47,512 nucleotides of DNA from positions 79,834 through 127,345 of the forward strand of contig MNCI01005989.1 of NCBI GenBank assembly GCA_015680685.1. Reading direction: 5' to 3'. Positions 21,956 to 33,420 of the stretch are shown one piece after another (the stretch's first letter is position 1; the number at the start of each line of letters is the position of its first letter). The stretch is from Gnetum montanum. Lineage: Eukaryota; Streptophyta; Gnetopsida; Gnetales; Gnetaceae. A program made the position numbers and the translations under genes. The notes under the pieces were generated by a model. That model saw only the letters and a program-made list of their open reading frames with translations, did no database searches and had not been told where the DNA came from.

Positions 21956-24320
21956 TCCCCTTGCAACACTTCTCTGCTAAGGTTGTGATGACAATTCTCC
22001 ATAGATAGCAAGTGGTGGCACTGGTGGCAAAGAATTGGAAGGGGGATTTGATAGACCAGTTACTAGTGGATGTGAATAAGGCTTGTGATTCATCCTTGAA
22101 GTAGTAGGCCTATGGTATTCTTATGGATAATAAAGAGAAGAAGTTTTGATTGAAGCATTTCCTAGAGATATAGGACGCTAAACATAATATCCATCAAGGC
22201 TTGGTTTCCTATATGGATATTTTTTCCTTGGTAGTAGCATTGCCCACGTTTGTGTTTGCTACCACTACTAGTGGTATTGCTCTTGTCGTTGTGTGTAGGC
22301 CCCACTTGGGTAATTTGTTGGTTGGAAAGGTTTTTATATATTAATTTGAGAATAAGCTAGACTTTTGGGCATCTACATTTTGACTAAGCTTGTGATTAAG
22401 TGCATATATCCTAGATTCCTGCAAGTGGATCATAACAGGGCAACATCCCTTAGGGTGTTCGTACTAGCATACATTGCATCCTTCCTCTTCCTCTAAACTA
22501 GAGTCATTATACCCCTCAATGGTAGTAACTTTTCCTTTGTGCTTATAACTTTCTTGTTCATAATCTCTTTTCTTCTTCCTTGCCCTTTTAAAGTTCTTTG
22601 TTGGTAGTTTCTTCCACAATCTTTAGGGTTGTAGCAAATTTTTCATCCATTGAATCCCACATTTTCTCTACCTTATTTACTATATCATTTACTAGTTTTT
22701 GGGTAAGTAGAGTATTTTTCTAGATAACATCCTCCAAGGCTTCATCCTTTTGCTTGTCACATGTTTGCACATCGCATTTACTTATTGATAGATCTTTATT
22801 ATACTCTTTATCTGACTCTCTCTTGTTGAGTTATCCTTGCTCTTTTGCTACTTGATCGATTAATCTTTGAATTCGATGAATGATCATCTTTGATAGTCAT
22901 CCTTGGGCATAAACCTGAAGGGTCTCTTTGGTTTTATTCCTTAGCCCATTAACAATGTACCTAAGGTGCTCCCTTTGGGAAAATCCATGGCCTAGGTACT
23001 TATGCAAAAGTGAATAGTATTTCCCCATTGTTGCATTAAGGGATTCATGGTTTCCTTGCTTCTAGCCCTAGATTTGCTTCCTAAGATTGAACACTTGAGA
23101 GTAAGTTTGATATTTATCATTGAAAAGTTCAAGCATGGTACTCCATCTTTTGATTGATTTAGGTTTTGATGATTTGTACTAGCTTCTTGCCTCTTTGATG
23201 AGTGCCCTTGGGAATAACTTAGCTTCTACTAGTCACTCTCTATATTTTATAGGACATAGGCATCATGGAATGCTTGAAAGTGATGTTGTGGATCTACATT
23301 ATATTCACCCTCAAATCTAGGCATGTTGTTCATCTCTAGCTACTTAATGCGGCTATTCCTTATGTGCTTGGTTAGCATGTAGATAGTTTCCAGTATGTGT
23401 ATCATGTTGTGAGTAGCCAACAAAGGTTCATCTTGATCATAGGGTTCATATGCTTAATTGTGATGGTGTTCAATTTGGTACTCATAACTCTCTCTACACA
23501 TCTACCCCTATTTCTTTGTGGTTCATGGTTTTCACCTTCCTCATCAGAATGTCTTGGGTGATAGTCATGTTGATCATGAGTTTGACGTCTTTCCCTGTCA
23601 TGATCTAATACCTATGTTCCCTTTGATCAAAGTCCACTGATGATCATGAGGATGAAGATGATGCAGTGGGAGAACAATGTTAGCTAGTTCTCCTTCTATG
23701 AATCTGATATTCTTCCCTATGTAATCCAATAGAAGCTCTTGGGTTTGAGTCTTGCTTGTACTTATAGTCGATTGCTTCTCTTCTTGGTGTATCTGCTAAG
23801 GTTGAATGTAACTACACTTTGATAGGTTCTTCTAGGTAAATAATAGGCATTTGGGAATGGACTTCATGATCTTGGTGGAGTTTCTTTACTACAAGTGCAT
23901 CACCATCAAGTTTTTCTAAGACAACAAAAGAGTTAATCTGCTTTCACTTGTTGTGCATATGTTTGGTTTCTATAGTAGCATCTCTCAATACTTGTGCCTC
24001 TGTGGGTTGGTAGGGTCTCATCATGTGTCTAGCCACATGGTACCCTTATTGCACATGGCCTAGATTCATCCCCCTTAAAGTTGTTTGAAGCATGTTGGTT
24101 GCTAAACTATTGTGGAGGTAGAACAATGTTGTCCTATAGGTCTTTCCATCTCAACTGACCATCTTGGTGAAAGATGAATTTGAAATTAAGGTAGTAAGGA
24201 TCATTGTGAGCATATGAGATTCTTATCTGCATAGGCATACTCTAGTCTTCATTATCATTTGTTATATTATTATCCCTTTGTATCTATTTGGCAAGTGATT
24301 TTTTCTTTAGTTGAAGTCAT
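21956..24320 (-). pseudogene. Element C gag
   Basis: ATG 24320 (MTSTKEKITCQ) lies about 140 bases from the primer site. The region follows the order of gag in B: polar N-terminus, capsid-like centre (about 23300-22900), the motif CNVC, stop, YEHPKGCCP (22470-22430) and a Tyr/Pro/Gln-rich tail. It is heavily broken by stops and frameshifts. Confidence 0.7.
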
Positions 24321-24442
24321 GTTATAAGTGTGATGCTTGGTTTAGTATGTGTAATTAGAATTATTTAAATATTGTAAAAATTACTCCTTAGTTCTTAATA
24401 TAACAAACTTTGTAAATTTAATTACTTAGCACAAATTGACAC

Positions 24443-24461
24443 ATCCCTGAAAATAGTGCCA
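24443..24461 (-). promoter_or_regulatory. Element C primer-binding site
   Basis: Directly after the LTR terminus (ACTCATCA on the minus strand) comes TTGGCACTATTTTCAGGGAT. This is a mutated form of the tRNA-Asp-type site TGGCGCCGTTGCCGGGGA common in the Athila/Tat branch. Confidence 0.6.
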
Positions 24462-24462
24462 A

Positions 24463-24754
24463 TGATGAGTGGTGGAGCATCCAACACTCTACCATACAAG
24501 TCATGAGTGTTTACAAGTGACCAAATTGTAATCCACAGATGAACAATGTAATTATGCTAGTAATTAATGTTAAGTTTGTGATCATTATCTTTCAACTTCG
24601 AGCTAGTGAAGTCTGAGGATATAGTTTAACTCTTAGTGAGGCATATCATTAGTTGATGTTGTTAGGCCCTTAATACTCCTAGTTGTGAAGAAGATGAAGG
24701 TTGAGAATAATAATCTAAATCTAAGTAATGACTATAAGATAAATCTACTTTAGC
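24463..24754 (-). repeat. Element C 5' LTR, downstream part
   Basis: Matches 8163-8420. The LTR is cut at 24754 by element D and continues at 43490. Confidence 0.85.
24750..24754. repeat. Element D target-site duplication, left (TTAGC)
   Basis: Pairs with CTAGC at 43485-43489. The intact copy of the same LTR reads CTAGC at 8412-8416, so the left one carries a C-to-T change. Confidence 0.8.
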
Positions 24755-25572
24755 TAATGAATCATAAATTGGTTACGTCAATTAGGCCCTATCAATGCAT
24801 GATTTAATGCATTGATGTGGCCCCGTTGATGCATGATTTGATGTGTTGATGTGGCCCCATTGATGTATTGTATATTTTTTCCTATAAATACATGCTCAAC
24901 CACCATGTTTATGGCATCTTTGTGATAGTTGTAATGGATATCTTGCATTTTTCTCATGTGAAAGTTAGAATATTTTTCTAAGTGCCTACAGTAGAAGTCA
25001 AGAGTATACAGATTTTTATTCAAGCACTATTTTACTTGAGCATAGCAATGTGTGTAGTAATAAAAACAAGCTTTTTGATAAACCTCGTAGCACTTTGAAA
25101 TTGATTAATTGTTTACTTATGCATTTACTATTTGTGTAATTTCCTTTAATGCTTCAACTAATCAAATAGTTAATTAAGATAAATTAAGCTAGGTTAAATA
25201 ATGATTAATTAAGTACATAAGTATGTCCACTTTAAGCATATGATTGGTGCTTGGTAATTCCAATAACACTTAACGTTTGGTAACCCAATAGTGTTAAACA
25301 TGTTTAGGATGTGTATGGTAAGTGGAAACGGATACTTATGTTAGGATTAGTTAGGAGCAGCTCATCAAATTAAATTTGCAATTTAATTATTTTATTTTAT
25401 ACATTATTATCATCCTTAGGTGACTTAAAATAGAAGACATAAAAAATTATAAAAATCATATGCCTCAATTGCACTTAACCATACCTTTGCATTTCAAAAG
25501 TGTAATTGAAAAGGCAATGATTGCAATAGTTAGTTTCACTTCCTAGAGACTAGTGTACTTAGAAGGCTATAA
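24755..25572 (+). repeat. Element D, 5' LTR
   Basis: Matches 42606-43400. U3 carries two ~44-bp repeats with GCATTGATGTGGCCCC (24790-24865), then TATA box CCTATAAATAC (24881-24891). The last ~60 bases of the LTR are missing here in direct orientation. Confidence 0.85.
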
Positions 25573-25620
25573 ATCTCCAACAACAGCACCAATGATGAGT
25601 GGTAAGTACCCCTACACCCA
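25573..25620 (-). other. Inverted LTR-end/primer-site segment
   Basis: On the minus strand this reads TATGGTTGGGTGTAGGGGTA, then ACTCATCA, then TTGGTGCTGTTGTTGGAGAT. That is the LTR terminus followed by the primer-binding site, but in the opposite orientation to element D. Confidence 0.7.
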
Positions 25621-25815
25621 ACCATACATCTATACCAAACATTTTTGCACTTAGAGATGTGTAGACATTTGCAAGAATTGTTAGTAGTAGATTGAGTTCA
25701 GCTCAGCATGAGGAGTTACTAGACCAATTAGTGAGAATTGGGCAAGTGATTCTAGATATCTTTGTTTTTCAAATAACATCATCGTAACCCAGTCAAAGTT
25801 GCTTGAAGCAAAGGG
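25621..25815 (+). pseudogene. Extra-gene fragment in the gag position of element D
   Basis: Matches 40977-41180 of the extra gene of the same element (for example 'agatgtgtaga', then NNIIVTQSKLLEAKGKCI against NNIIRTQSELLKVKGKCI). It replaces gag and most of the protease. The switch to protease sequence falls at the short shared run around AAATGCAT. Confidence 0.75.
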
Positions 25816-26475
25816 AAAATGCATTGTTATGGAAAGGACATGGCTAAATACTATTGATGCAAAAATTGGTTTCAAAGATCTTTTCCTAAAAATTTTGAAG
25901 GAAAATGCATTCAAAAAGATCAAGAGGAAACAAGTTCCATGCATCGCATACAATGATGCAGGGTGCAACTACATGCAGAAACTTTGATCCATGAAAAGAT
26001 CATCCATTTCTACATACAAACAATGTGCAAATGAGGTAGATATTTAAAGGTACCTATACAAAGCAACCAAAAAATATAAGGACATGCAGTGGTTGATAGT
26101 TGATCTTAGAAGCAACACACTTTGCATGGAACTTGCTAAGAGCCTAACATGTACCTATGTTAAAGGCATGGATGAATTGGAGCAAGTTCATCACCAATTC
26201 TTTGATGATGCAAATGATGATACCTATTGGGGAGAGTTGGAAATCCCTAAAAATTTTAAACAAGAGTCCTTAGAGTTAAAAGCTCTACCTACTGGCATAG
26301 AGTATGCATTTTTAAAAAATAGCAAGCTAGTAATCATCAATGCCAATCTTGCTCCTACATAGAAATGGATGCTATTGAGGGTGGTCAATAAATGGCCAAT
26401 AATCTTTGCTTGATCATATCCTGAACTCATAGGGGTTGATCCTAGGATAGGTTGGCATCGTATCTACATTAATTC
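25816..26475 (+). pseudogene. Element D protease C-terminus and linker
   Basis: IVMERTWLNTIDAKIGFKDL matches the end of the protease region in B and C; the catalytic part is missing. The linker 26084-26362 is open but has no recognisable domain. Confidence 0.65.
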
Positions 26476-26479
26476 AGCC

Positions 26480-27180
26480 ATGAAGCCAAAGAGGTAGTTG
26501 TAGTTACAGTTGAACCCCAAATTGAAGAAAATCATCAAAAAGGAAATAGAATAACTCCTCAAGGTGGGGTTTATCTATCCCATTGTGGATAGTGAGTGAG
26601 TTAGCCCACTCATGATTGTGCCAATGAAAGATGGTAAGTAGTGGATTTGCGGCAACTTCTGGCTATTGAATATGGCAACATTCAAAGATCACTTTCCATT
26701 GCCATTTGTGAATCAAGTGTTGGACACTATATCTAGGCATTTCTATTACAACTTTCTAGATGGTTATAGTGGCTATAACTAAATCCATATTGCACTAAAG
26801 AATTAGGCCAAGATAACATTCATGAGTTCCTCAGGGACTTTTACATATTGAAAGATGCCTTTTGGTCTATGTAATGCTCTTGCAACATTCCAACCCTTGG
26901 TCTTGAGCATTTTTCAGTAACAGATGGGTAGCAAGGTGGAAGTCTTCATGGATGACTTCTCCACCTATGATGCCACATTTGAGCAAGCCTTGGATCACCT
27001 TGAGCAAGTGCTTAAAAGGTGTATGGAGATGAATCTTTGGCTCAATTGGCAAAAGAGCCATCTAATGGTCTAGGAGGGCATTGTATTAGGACATAGAATT
27101 TCTTACGCAAGGATAAAGATGGATCATGAAAAGCTAAGGATCATTCAAGGAATAACTAGCCAATTAGAAATCATTAAATA
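26480..27180 (+). pseudogene. Element D reverse transcriptase
   Basis: A nearly complete RT copies the RNA template into cDNA in the family. Visible blocks are KKEIE, stop, LLKVGFIYPI; VPMKDGK; DHFPLPFVNQVLDTI; FLDGYSGYN, stop, IHIAL; TFTY, stop, KMPFGLCNALATFQ; the catalytic box VEVFMDDFSTY (FMDD at 26945-26956); and HLEQVLKRCMEMNLWLN, then EGIVLGHRIS. The FMDDFS form and following block are typical of the Athila/Tat branch. At least six in-frame stops are present, several where relatives have Gln or Trp, as expected from C-to-T or G-to-A change. Dead. Confidence 0.88.
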
Positions 27181-27740
27181 TGTTTGGTCATTCCTTCGAC
27201 ACATTGGCTACTATGAGTGTTTTATATAAAATTTCTCTAAGATCACAAAATCATTGGTTGAGCTTACAAAGAAAGATGCTTCATTCATCTGGATCAAGAA
27301 ATGCAAAAATGCATTCTAGAGCCCCAAGTAGAATCTCATTGAGACTTCAATTCTATAAGTACCTGATTGGTATAAACCATTTCATATAATGATAAACACA
27401 TCAAATTATGCCTCGGGATCTATGCTTACGTAGTTGCACAATAAGAAACATCCATATTACATCCACTGCATAAGTCAAAGCATTGTGGGTGCATAGCTAA
27501 ATTACACCAGAATGGAGAAAGAACTAATGGTGGTGGTGGATGCTTTAGAGAATTTTAGGCACTATGTGCTTAGATATAAAGTGTTTTTGAACATTGACCA
27601 CAATGCCATTCGCTTCATCATGAACAAGCCAATGGTAAGTCCCCATATCATATGGTGGTTGGTGATCTTACAAGAGTTCGATCTTACAATGGTAGATTAA
27701 AAGGAGATTGAGAATGTGGTCACTAATCACTTGTCTTAGT
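27181..27740 (+). pseudogene. Element D RNase H
   Basis: Includes the TSNYASGSMLT-like start (27397-27430) and YTRMEKELMVVVDALENFRH, with the family's catalytic Glu (27512-27560). Then come FLNIDHNAIRFIM with the conserved Asp, and the end LQEFDLTMVD, stop, KEIENVVTNHLS. The domain removes template RNA during reverse transcription. Stops occur at about 27430, 27495, 27699 and 27738, and there is a frame change near 27360. Confidence 0.8.
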
Positions 27741-27839
27741 TACGATGGGCTAACAAAAAGAAGGAGAGCCCACTCTTTGACCAATTTCCTAATGAACTCC
27801 TCTTTACAAGTGCAATAAATGAATAAGTGCCCAATGAAC

Positions 27840-28558
27840 CAAAATGTTATGATGGAATCCTTAATTATATTCTCACTTAATAAATGCCATAAGATCTAGA
27901 CTATATGAAGAAACAATAATTTCTTTATCAGGCTAAACACTTCATGGCAATCAATGAACACCTTTACAACATGTGTGCTGATGGCCTAGTTTGTTGGTGT
28001 GTACCTAATGCTGATCAATTGCATGTTCTCTAGGTCATTCATGAGAGTCATTGTGGGCACCACTATGCTAGGACACACAACTATTAAGATCTTGATGGTA
28101 GGGTATTATTGGCCAACCATCTTTAGGGACATCCACCAATTTGTTCACTCTTATGAATGTTGTCAACGAGATGGTGGGATGACTGCTAGAATGGAGGGAT
28201 CTCAATAGTGGATTCAACCACTAGAACCCTTTGACATCTGGGGCATCAACTTCATGGGTTTCATCATGTCCATGTCATATGGAAAGGCATACATAATCAT
28301 TATCGTTGATTATTACACAAAATGGGCAAATGTAGCAACCATCATTGCCTGTACATCATTTATGCTACACGGTTTGTACAAAAAAAATGTTATAAATAGG
28401 TTTTGGATGCCACATACACTAATTTTTGACAACAGAACCCATTTTATAGGAACTATCTTTCACAAGCTTATGAAATGCTTAGGGGTTAAACATAAACTAA
28501 CAACACCCTACCATCCCCAAGCTAATAGTCAAGCAAAAGTTACTAATAGGAAGATCAC
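27840..28558 (+). pseudogene. Element D integrase, N-terminal and catalytic parts
   Basis: The zinc-binding part HESHCGHHYARTH (28036 on) and YECCQR (the first Cys of the CxxC pair is Tyr) is followed by the catalytic core, IWGINFMGF, LIFDNRTHFIG and HPQANSQAKVTNR. Relatives have WGIDFMGP, DNGTHF and GQAEVSNRE, so the first catalytic Asp is Asn and the Glu is Lys, both G-to-A changes. The gene is cut after TNRKIT by element E and resumes at 36892. Confidence 0.85.
28554..28558. repeat. Element E target-site duplication, left (ATCAC)
   Basis: Pairs with ATCAC at 36887-36891. The integrase frame of D is continuous if E and one copy are removed. Confidence 0.9.
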
Positions 28559-29409
28559 TAATGAGTGGTGAGGTACCCTTATGCTCAACCATACAAACTA
28601 CAAGTATTTATGCTCAATTTGGTTGAATTTTGTGGATGGGACTAGTTGTAGNAGGTAGGACGCGATATCGCATACGCGATATCGCAGGAGAAGATGCGAT
28701 ATCACGGCGGCCGCGATATCGTGGCCTAGTGTAAATCGCGTCTCATCACTACTCCTGATGACAAAAAGAGATAAATTGATTAAGTAATGAATAGTGGAAA
28801 AAAATTCTAAATTAGCCTAAGGCAATGGTATCCTCTCTTAATCATCTATACACATCTTGGACTTTGTGGAGCTACTTCTAGGATTACCAACTGTACATCA
28901 TTGGTTGTGCCAAACGATACACCTCTGGGCAATCAAGTATTTACACTTAAATGCTCATGATTAAGGCATACACATTTCACTTAACAATAGGAACATGAAA
29001 TAATAATAAATGAAAATGTTTAACCAAAGAAAGTATTAAATAATTAAAACAACAATATTAATCTAAGTGGATGCTACAATGATGGAAGTAATCTTTATCT
29101 TTATTGCCAGTCATGTAACATGTCCAAGTATGTCACACTCGAACAAAGGTGACATACGATTACAAACATCACACTACAAGCATGAACTGAGAATAATGAA
29201 CTAGAAAAAAGAAATGAAAAATTAAAACTGTCTATTACTACTTTCTAAGCTTTCTCATCTAGAAGACCAAGTGTAGTACTTATAGGCAAGGTCTAGATGA
29301 GGTGACATCAAGTATCCGATGTTGCTTATTAGCCCTTACATTGCGTACACAATGTTAGGAATTTGATGTCATGTATTCGACATTAAGGCCCTAAAAGGAT
29401 GACTCATCA
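28559..29409 (-). repeat. Element E, 3' LTR
   Basis: Matches 36012-36886 except for 28653-28745. On the minus strand it begins TGATGAGTCATCC after the purine-rich GTTGTGGAGGTA. The TATA box TATAAGTAC is near 29278-29286, downstream of the motif AACATTGTGTACGCAATGT (about 29346-29364). Confidence 0.88.
28653..28745. repeat. B-type LTR terminus inside the E LTR, next to an N
   Basis: After the single N (28652) about 90 bases carry the GCGATATCGC array of the B LTR and end in GTCTCATCA, the outer terminus of a B-type LTR. The E LTR sequence then resumes at ACTACTCCTGATG. The rest of a B-type element may be missing at the N. Confidence 0.7.
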
Positions 29410-29479
29410 TACCTCCACAACTAAATGAAAACTCGTCCTTGAGTTAAAAAAATGAGGAACAAGTTCTTTACAAAATATT

Positions 29480-31514
29480 AGTAGGTATGGGATTATGAAT
29501 TGACTCAACAATGGCCAAAATGACTATCTCTTTGCATGCTGTAGTGGTGCTAGACAAAAATGAGACATATGATTACAAAATAGAATAACAAACCATACTG
29601 AAAAGCTCATGTGGTGCTCAAAGGTTGTGGCTCTTCCATTGATCACTTCCCTTTGTTGTCAAGTTGCTAAAATTTATAACAATTGAGTAAGGCTTGTAAT
29701 TTTTCCTCCTCCGTCCTTAGGTCACGTAAACCTATGCATGCCTTTTTATCTGCATGGTTCACACATCTACAACAAAGGTATTCCAAACCACCATCTTCTT
29801 TTCTTGCTCTACAATTGCTTTCTCTTTCACTAGCTTGGTAAGCTCTTTTGTTCAAAATTATTCAAGTTGGTTAGGCGCAACAAATTCAGCAAGATCCCAT
29901 CATTCAGCTCGCATGGTAGTTAACTCTTCTTGCAATCTTTGTACTTTAGCTTCTACATGTTCTACCCTGACCTCAACCATGACCAACTTTCCTTTGGTAG
30001 TGATGAGGTTCGATTGGGCTACAGTGACATCGATGGGGATGTCAAACAAAGTGGTCATCACTTGACCTATCTACAACAAATGATCAAGCATGTCCTCATG
30101 CACTATAAGAGTCTTTGAGGTCTTGACCAACATTTTTGCATCCCTAGTTCCTACTAGATCGATTAGAGGTACAAAAAGAACATGGAATGACTCCTTGATT
30201 TGATTAGTGATTACCTCTACAACACTTGCTGCATCTTCATGTTGTAGCATCATAATTGTGGTACCTTCACTAATTTCCAAGGTGACTTGAAAGGATGCAA
30301 CATTTTCAGAGATTTGACATGACCATTGGTATCCCCCTCCTCTTGATTGAATCAAGATCTCTCCCCTTGTTGGATCAACCAATACGGTGGGTCGTACAAC
30401 ATCATCCATAACCTAGAAGAGATTGGCCTCATCCTTGCTCCCCCAGTCGATGGTCTCAATGATTCTTTGCAGGTGGCTCATCAACTATCTATAATCTTGT
30501 GGTGATAGTGGGGAGCTTGTGCTTGTGGGCTACTTAGGCTCTTGTTGCATTTTAGTTCTTAGCTCTGCCTCCTTTTTAGCTTTTTGCTCCTCACCAAAAT
30601 CTTTTCTTGGTGTTGCAATTTCAAGGAGCTCTACAAAGGAGGCATGTTGAGCCTTTCGAAGGACATCATTGGTATATCCTAAGATTCCTACATGCTTGCA
30701 CAATTTTTTGATCAAACAAGGCAACAAAAGTGTTGGTCTTCCTGACTTCATTTCTTTGAACCTCCATCAAATTTTTATGAAGTAATATTAGGGAAGGTTG
30801 ACTACAAATGTTTTCATTAGAATGGCTCTCAGCTGCATAAGTTGAGATTCAATTGAGCCCCTTTGTAGGAAATAGGTGGGACATCCCAATCTTGAAGTAG
30901 GTTCTCTCTTCTAAAGTCACCTCATTGTATGACTTATCTTCTTTGCCATATGCCCACCTTAGCCACAGTCTCTTTGTTTCAGGGTCGAATCTAGTGGAAA
31001 GGTGAGCAACCTTGGCTCCTTCATTAGTTATGTTTAGAGCTATAGCTATATCTTTGATTTCATAAGAGACATTCATCCCATAGATATTCATAGTGGTACA
31101 TTCATCCTTATTATGCTAGAATTGATGAACTTCTCCTAAGTACCATTCACCACTATCCGAAAAGATTAGCCACAATGGAGATGCTTTGAGTTATGTTTGC
31201 ACAACCTTCAGAGAAAATTCCATAAATGGGCTAAAGTTCATTTTCATAATGATCGAAGCCAATGTGGAATTCTGCAAGATGGCAGTAAGGCAGTTAGGGG
31301 GCAACATGAGACATTGTTCCTATTCGAGAGCTGGTACTTCTATCACCTCACCTTGGGCCAATTTCCTTGTAGATAGGGCCTCTTGATGGATACTGAAATA
31401 CTAGGCCTCCTATTTATCATGTTTTTCATGTTCTCCTTGCTAGTCGTAGCCACCGCGTGGATGCTTGGCGACTCTCTACAAGGGTTCACCCTAAGCACCT
31501 CTTTTTGGGGCCAT
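29480..31514 (-). pseudogene. Element E extra gene: plant-transposon-domain protein, shortened
   Basis: ATG 31514 (MAPKRGA) follows CTTGATTGTAG. The conserved domain is visible as LWLRWAYGKEDKSYNEVT, EERTYFKIGMSHLFPTKGLN (31000-30850) and LPCLIKKLCKHVGILGYTND (30740-30680). Relatives in C and D agree at both blocks. After a Gln/Glu-rich segment the frame at 30409-30071 reads through LIDLVGTRDAKMLVKTSKT to the first heptads of a coiled coil (VQRLQEELTTM). Most of the long coiled coil of C and D is missing. Frameshifts and stops are present throughout. Confidence 0.65.
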
Positions 31515-32094
31515 CTACAATCAAGAAAAAATGAAGTGTTACCATGGTTATATTTATTATCATTAATCCATTCATACTTTACTTATAACCTTAGTTAATT
31601 AATCTCATTATGCATATGATTACAAGGTTAGGAAAATTTTCATGAAAAATCCCCCAAAAAGTATCCATCTCTTTCTACAACCCATCGCAACTAGTTTATT
31701 TTTCATTATTTGTGGCTTAAAATAATGGTTATAGGCCTAAGGGTTAGAGAAATTGGACTTCTAACACTATTGTTAATAATTTTTCATTATAAGTCCTAAA
31801 TTTTTTTAACATTCTTACCCTTATAATCCCTTCTAGGCTAGAGAAAATTTTGACAAATTGATACAAGGCTTGCACACATGTACCCTACACCACCACACCC
31901 CACCCCCTCATCCCAATGACTATGTTGAACACTTCAGGTTTAGATAGATTCAAATGGTATGGAAATTGGAGTGTTAGAGAGCTAGATATCGCAAGTGGAA
32001 GATGGAGGCACAAAGCTCTAAGTTGTGAGAAAAAATTGTAATGGCTCCCCTAGTAAAAATGAGAGGAAATGGAGTCCATGTTGCACAAGGGTCC

Positions 32095-32150
32095 ACTATA
32101 AATACTTTTTTCTTATCCAATGTTGGGTACACGATGTTGAGGTCCAAAAA
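32095..32150 (-). promoter_or_regulatory. Internal promoter-like cassette of element E
   Basis: On the minus strand CAACATCGTGTACCCAACAT lies about 10 bases before a TATA-like GTATTTATAG. The U3 of the same element's 5' LTR has CAACGTCATGTACCTAACGT (16 of 20 equal, all differences transitions) upstream of its TATA. It is about 590 bases upstream of the extra gene's ATG, the same distance as in C. Confidence 0.5.
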
Positions 32151-32159
32151 TTTTGATTT

Positions 32160-33420
32160 TTTTGAGGCCAAACGACATGCAAATTGAAGATCTCGGTTTA
32201 ATTAGAAGGTTTAAAGTTAAATTTTGCAATTTGGGTAAGTGGGAAATTAAGTGGAGGCACCGAAAGTAGGATAAGGTGAAGTCATCAACATTAAAAGTAT
32301 GAGAATGAGCAAGAAAAGGGTGTTGAAAGCATGATTATGGAACAAAATATATTTATGATAAGGGAAACAATAAAATATAACAAATGGAGTGCATGGAAGG
32401 TGAAAAATGATGTGGTCATGTTAAACTAGTACAAGTCACAAAAGTTACACAAGTGGATCCTCCCCAAAGAAGGTTCTAGCCTATGATGCCCTTTTGTAAC
32501 CATGCCTATAATGTCCATAGGCACTAGAGAAGTTGAATGCAATGCATACCCATGAAGCAAAACACACATGTTAAAACCACAAAATTGAGATAGCAACTCT
32601 ATGTTACACAAAACCACAAGTTATGAGCATCTAGACAATAAGATGAGATGGATCATAGAAGGGATTGTAGAAATCAAGACATGAGGTGTCGTACTATGGT
32701 CACAATAAAACCATGTGTCAGTCTATCCAAGATTCAAACCAAGTCCAAACCACATTGCAGTGACATCGCATTGTTTCATCACAGTGGCATACAACCATAA
32801 GACTATCAAAGGCTCAAGGAGTAACATCACTTGGTGTTTTTTCTAAGGGAGGAGCATTGTCATGGCACAATTATTGTGTTTTTTTATGGTTCCATGAAGC
32901 CACTAATCTTTAGGCATGGGTACATGTCTTTTGAGTGGGATCCACAGAAGCTTATTTAGTGTTGTGTGAAGTTTCTCTTACTCCCATTTATCATTAGATC
33001 TATAAGGATATGGTTACAACCTCAATGACACAATAGAACTCATAGAAGTAGCTAAAGAGAATCCACAAATTCCCTTGATGTCACACCCTTTAACATTCCA
33101 TCTTGGTTCTGCAGTCTTCCATTGAGACATAATGATGATGAAGTTATTTAGAGTTTGGATGATGAAAAATATTACCATCATGACTAGAGCAAGAACCTCT
33201 TATTAATGAAATGGGTGGATGGATGTCATGGTCTCAATGTCTGAATAACCAATCCCTTGTGACTCAACAACATAGAGAAAAACCTCACCTGAATGGGCAA
33301 CATGACCAATAGCAAGATTACATACAAAGAAAATTAAAATGACAACTAAGGAAAAGTAGAAAAAATAGGAAAATGATAAAAAATTGTAAAACAAAAAGAT
33401 AAAAATCACTTAAAAATTCT
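32160..33420 (-). other. Element E non-coding spacer
   Basis: Homologous to the spacers of B and C, sharing 'tcctccccaaagaaggtt' (32459), 'taggcatgggta' (32911), 'gatgtcacaccctttaacat' (33078) and an A-rich tract (33350-33400). No gene supported. Confidence 0.65.
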
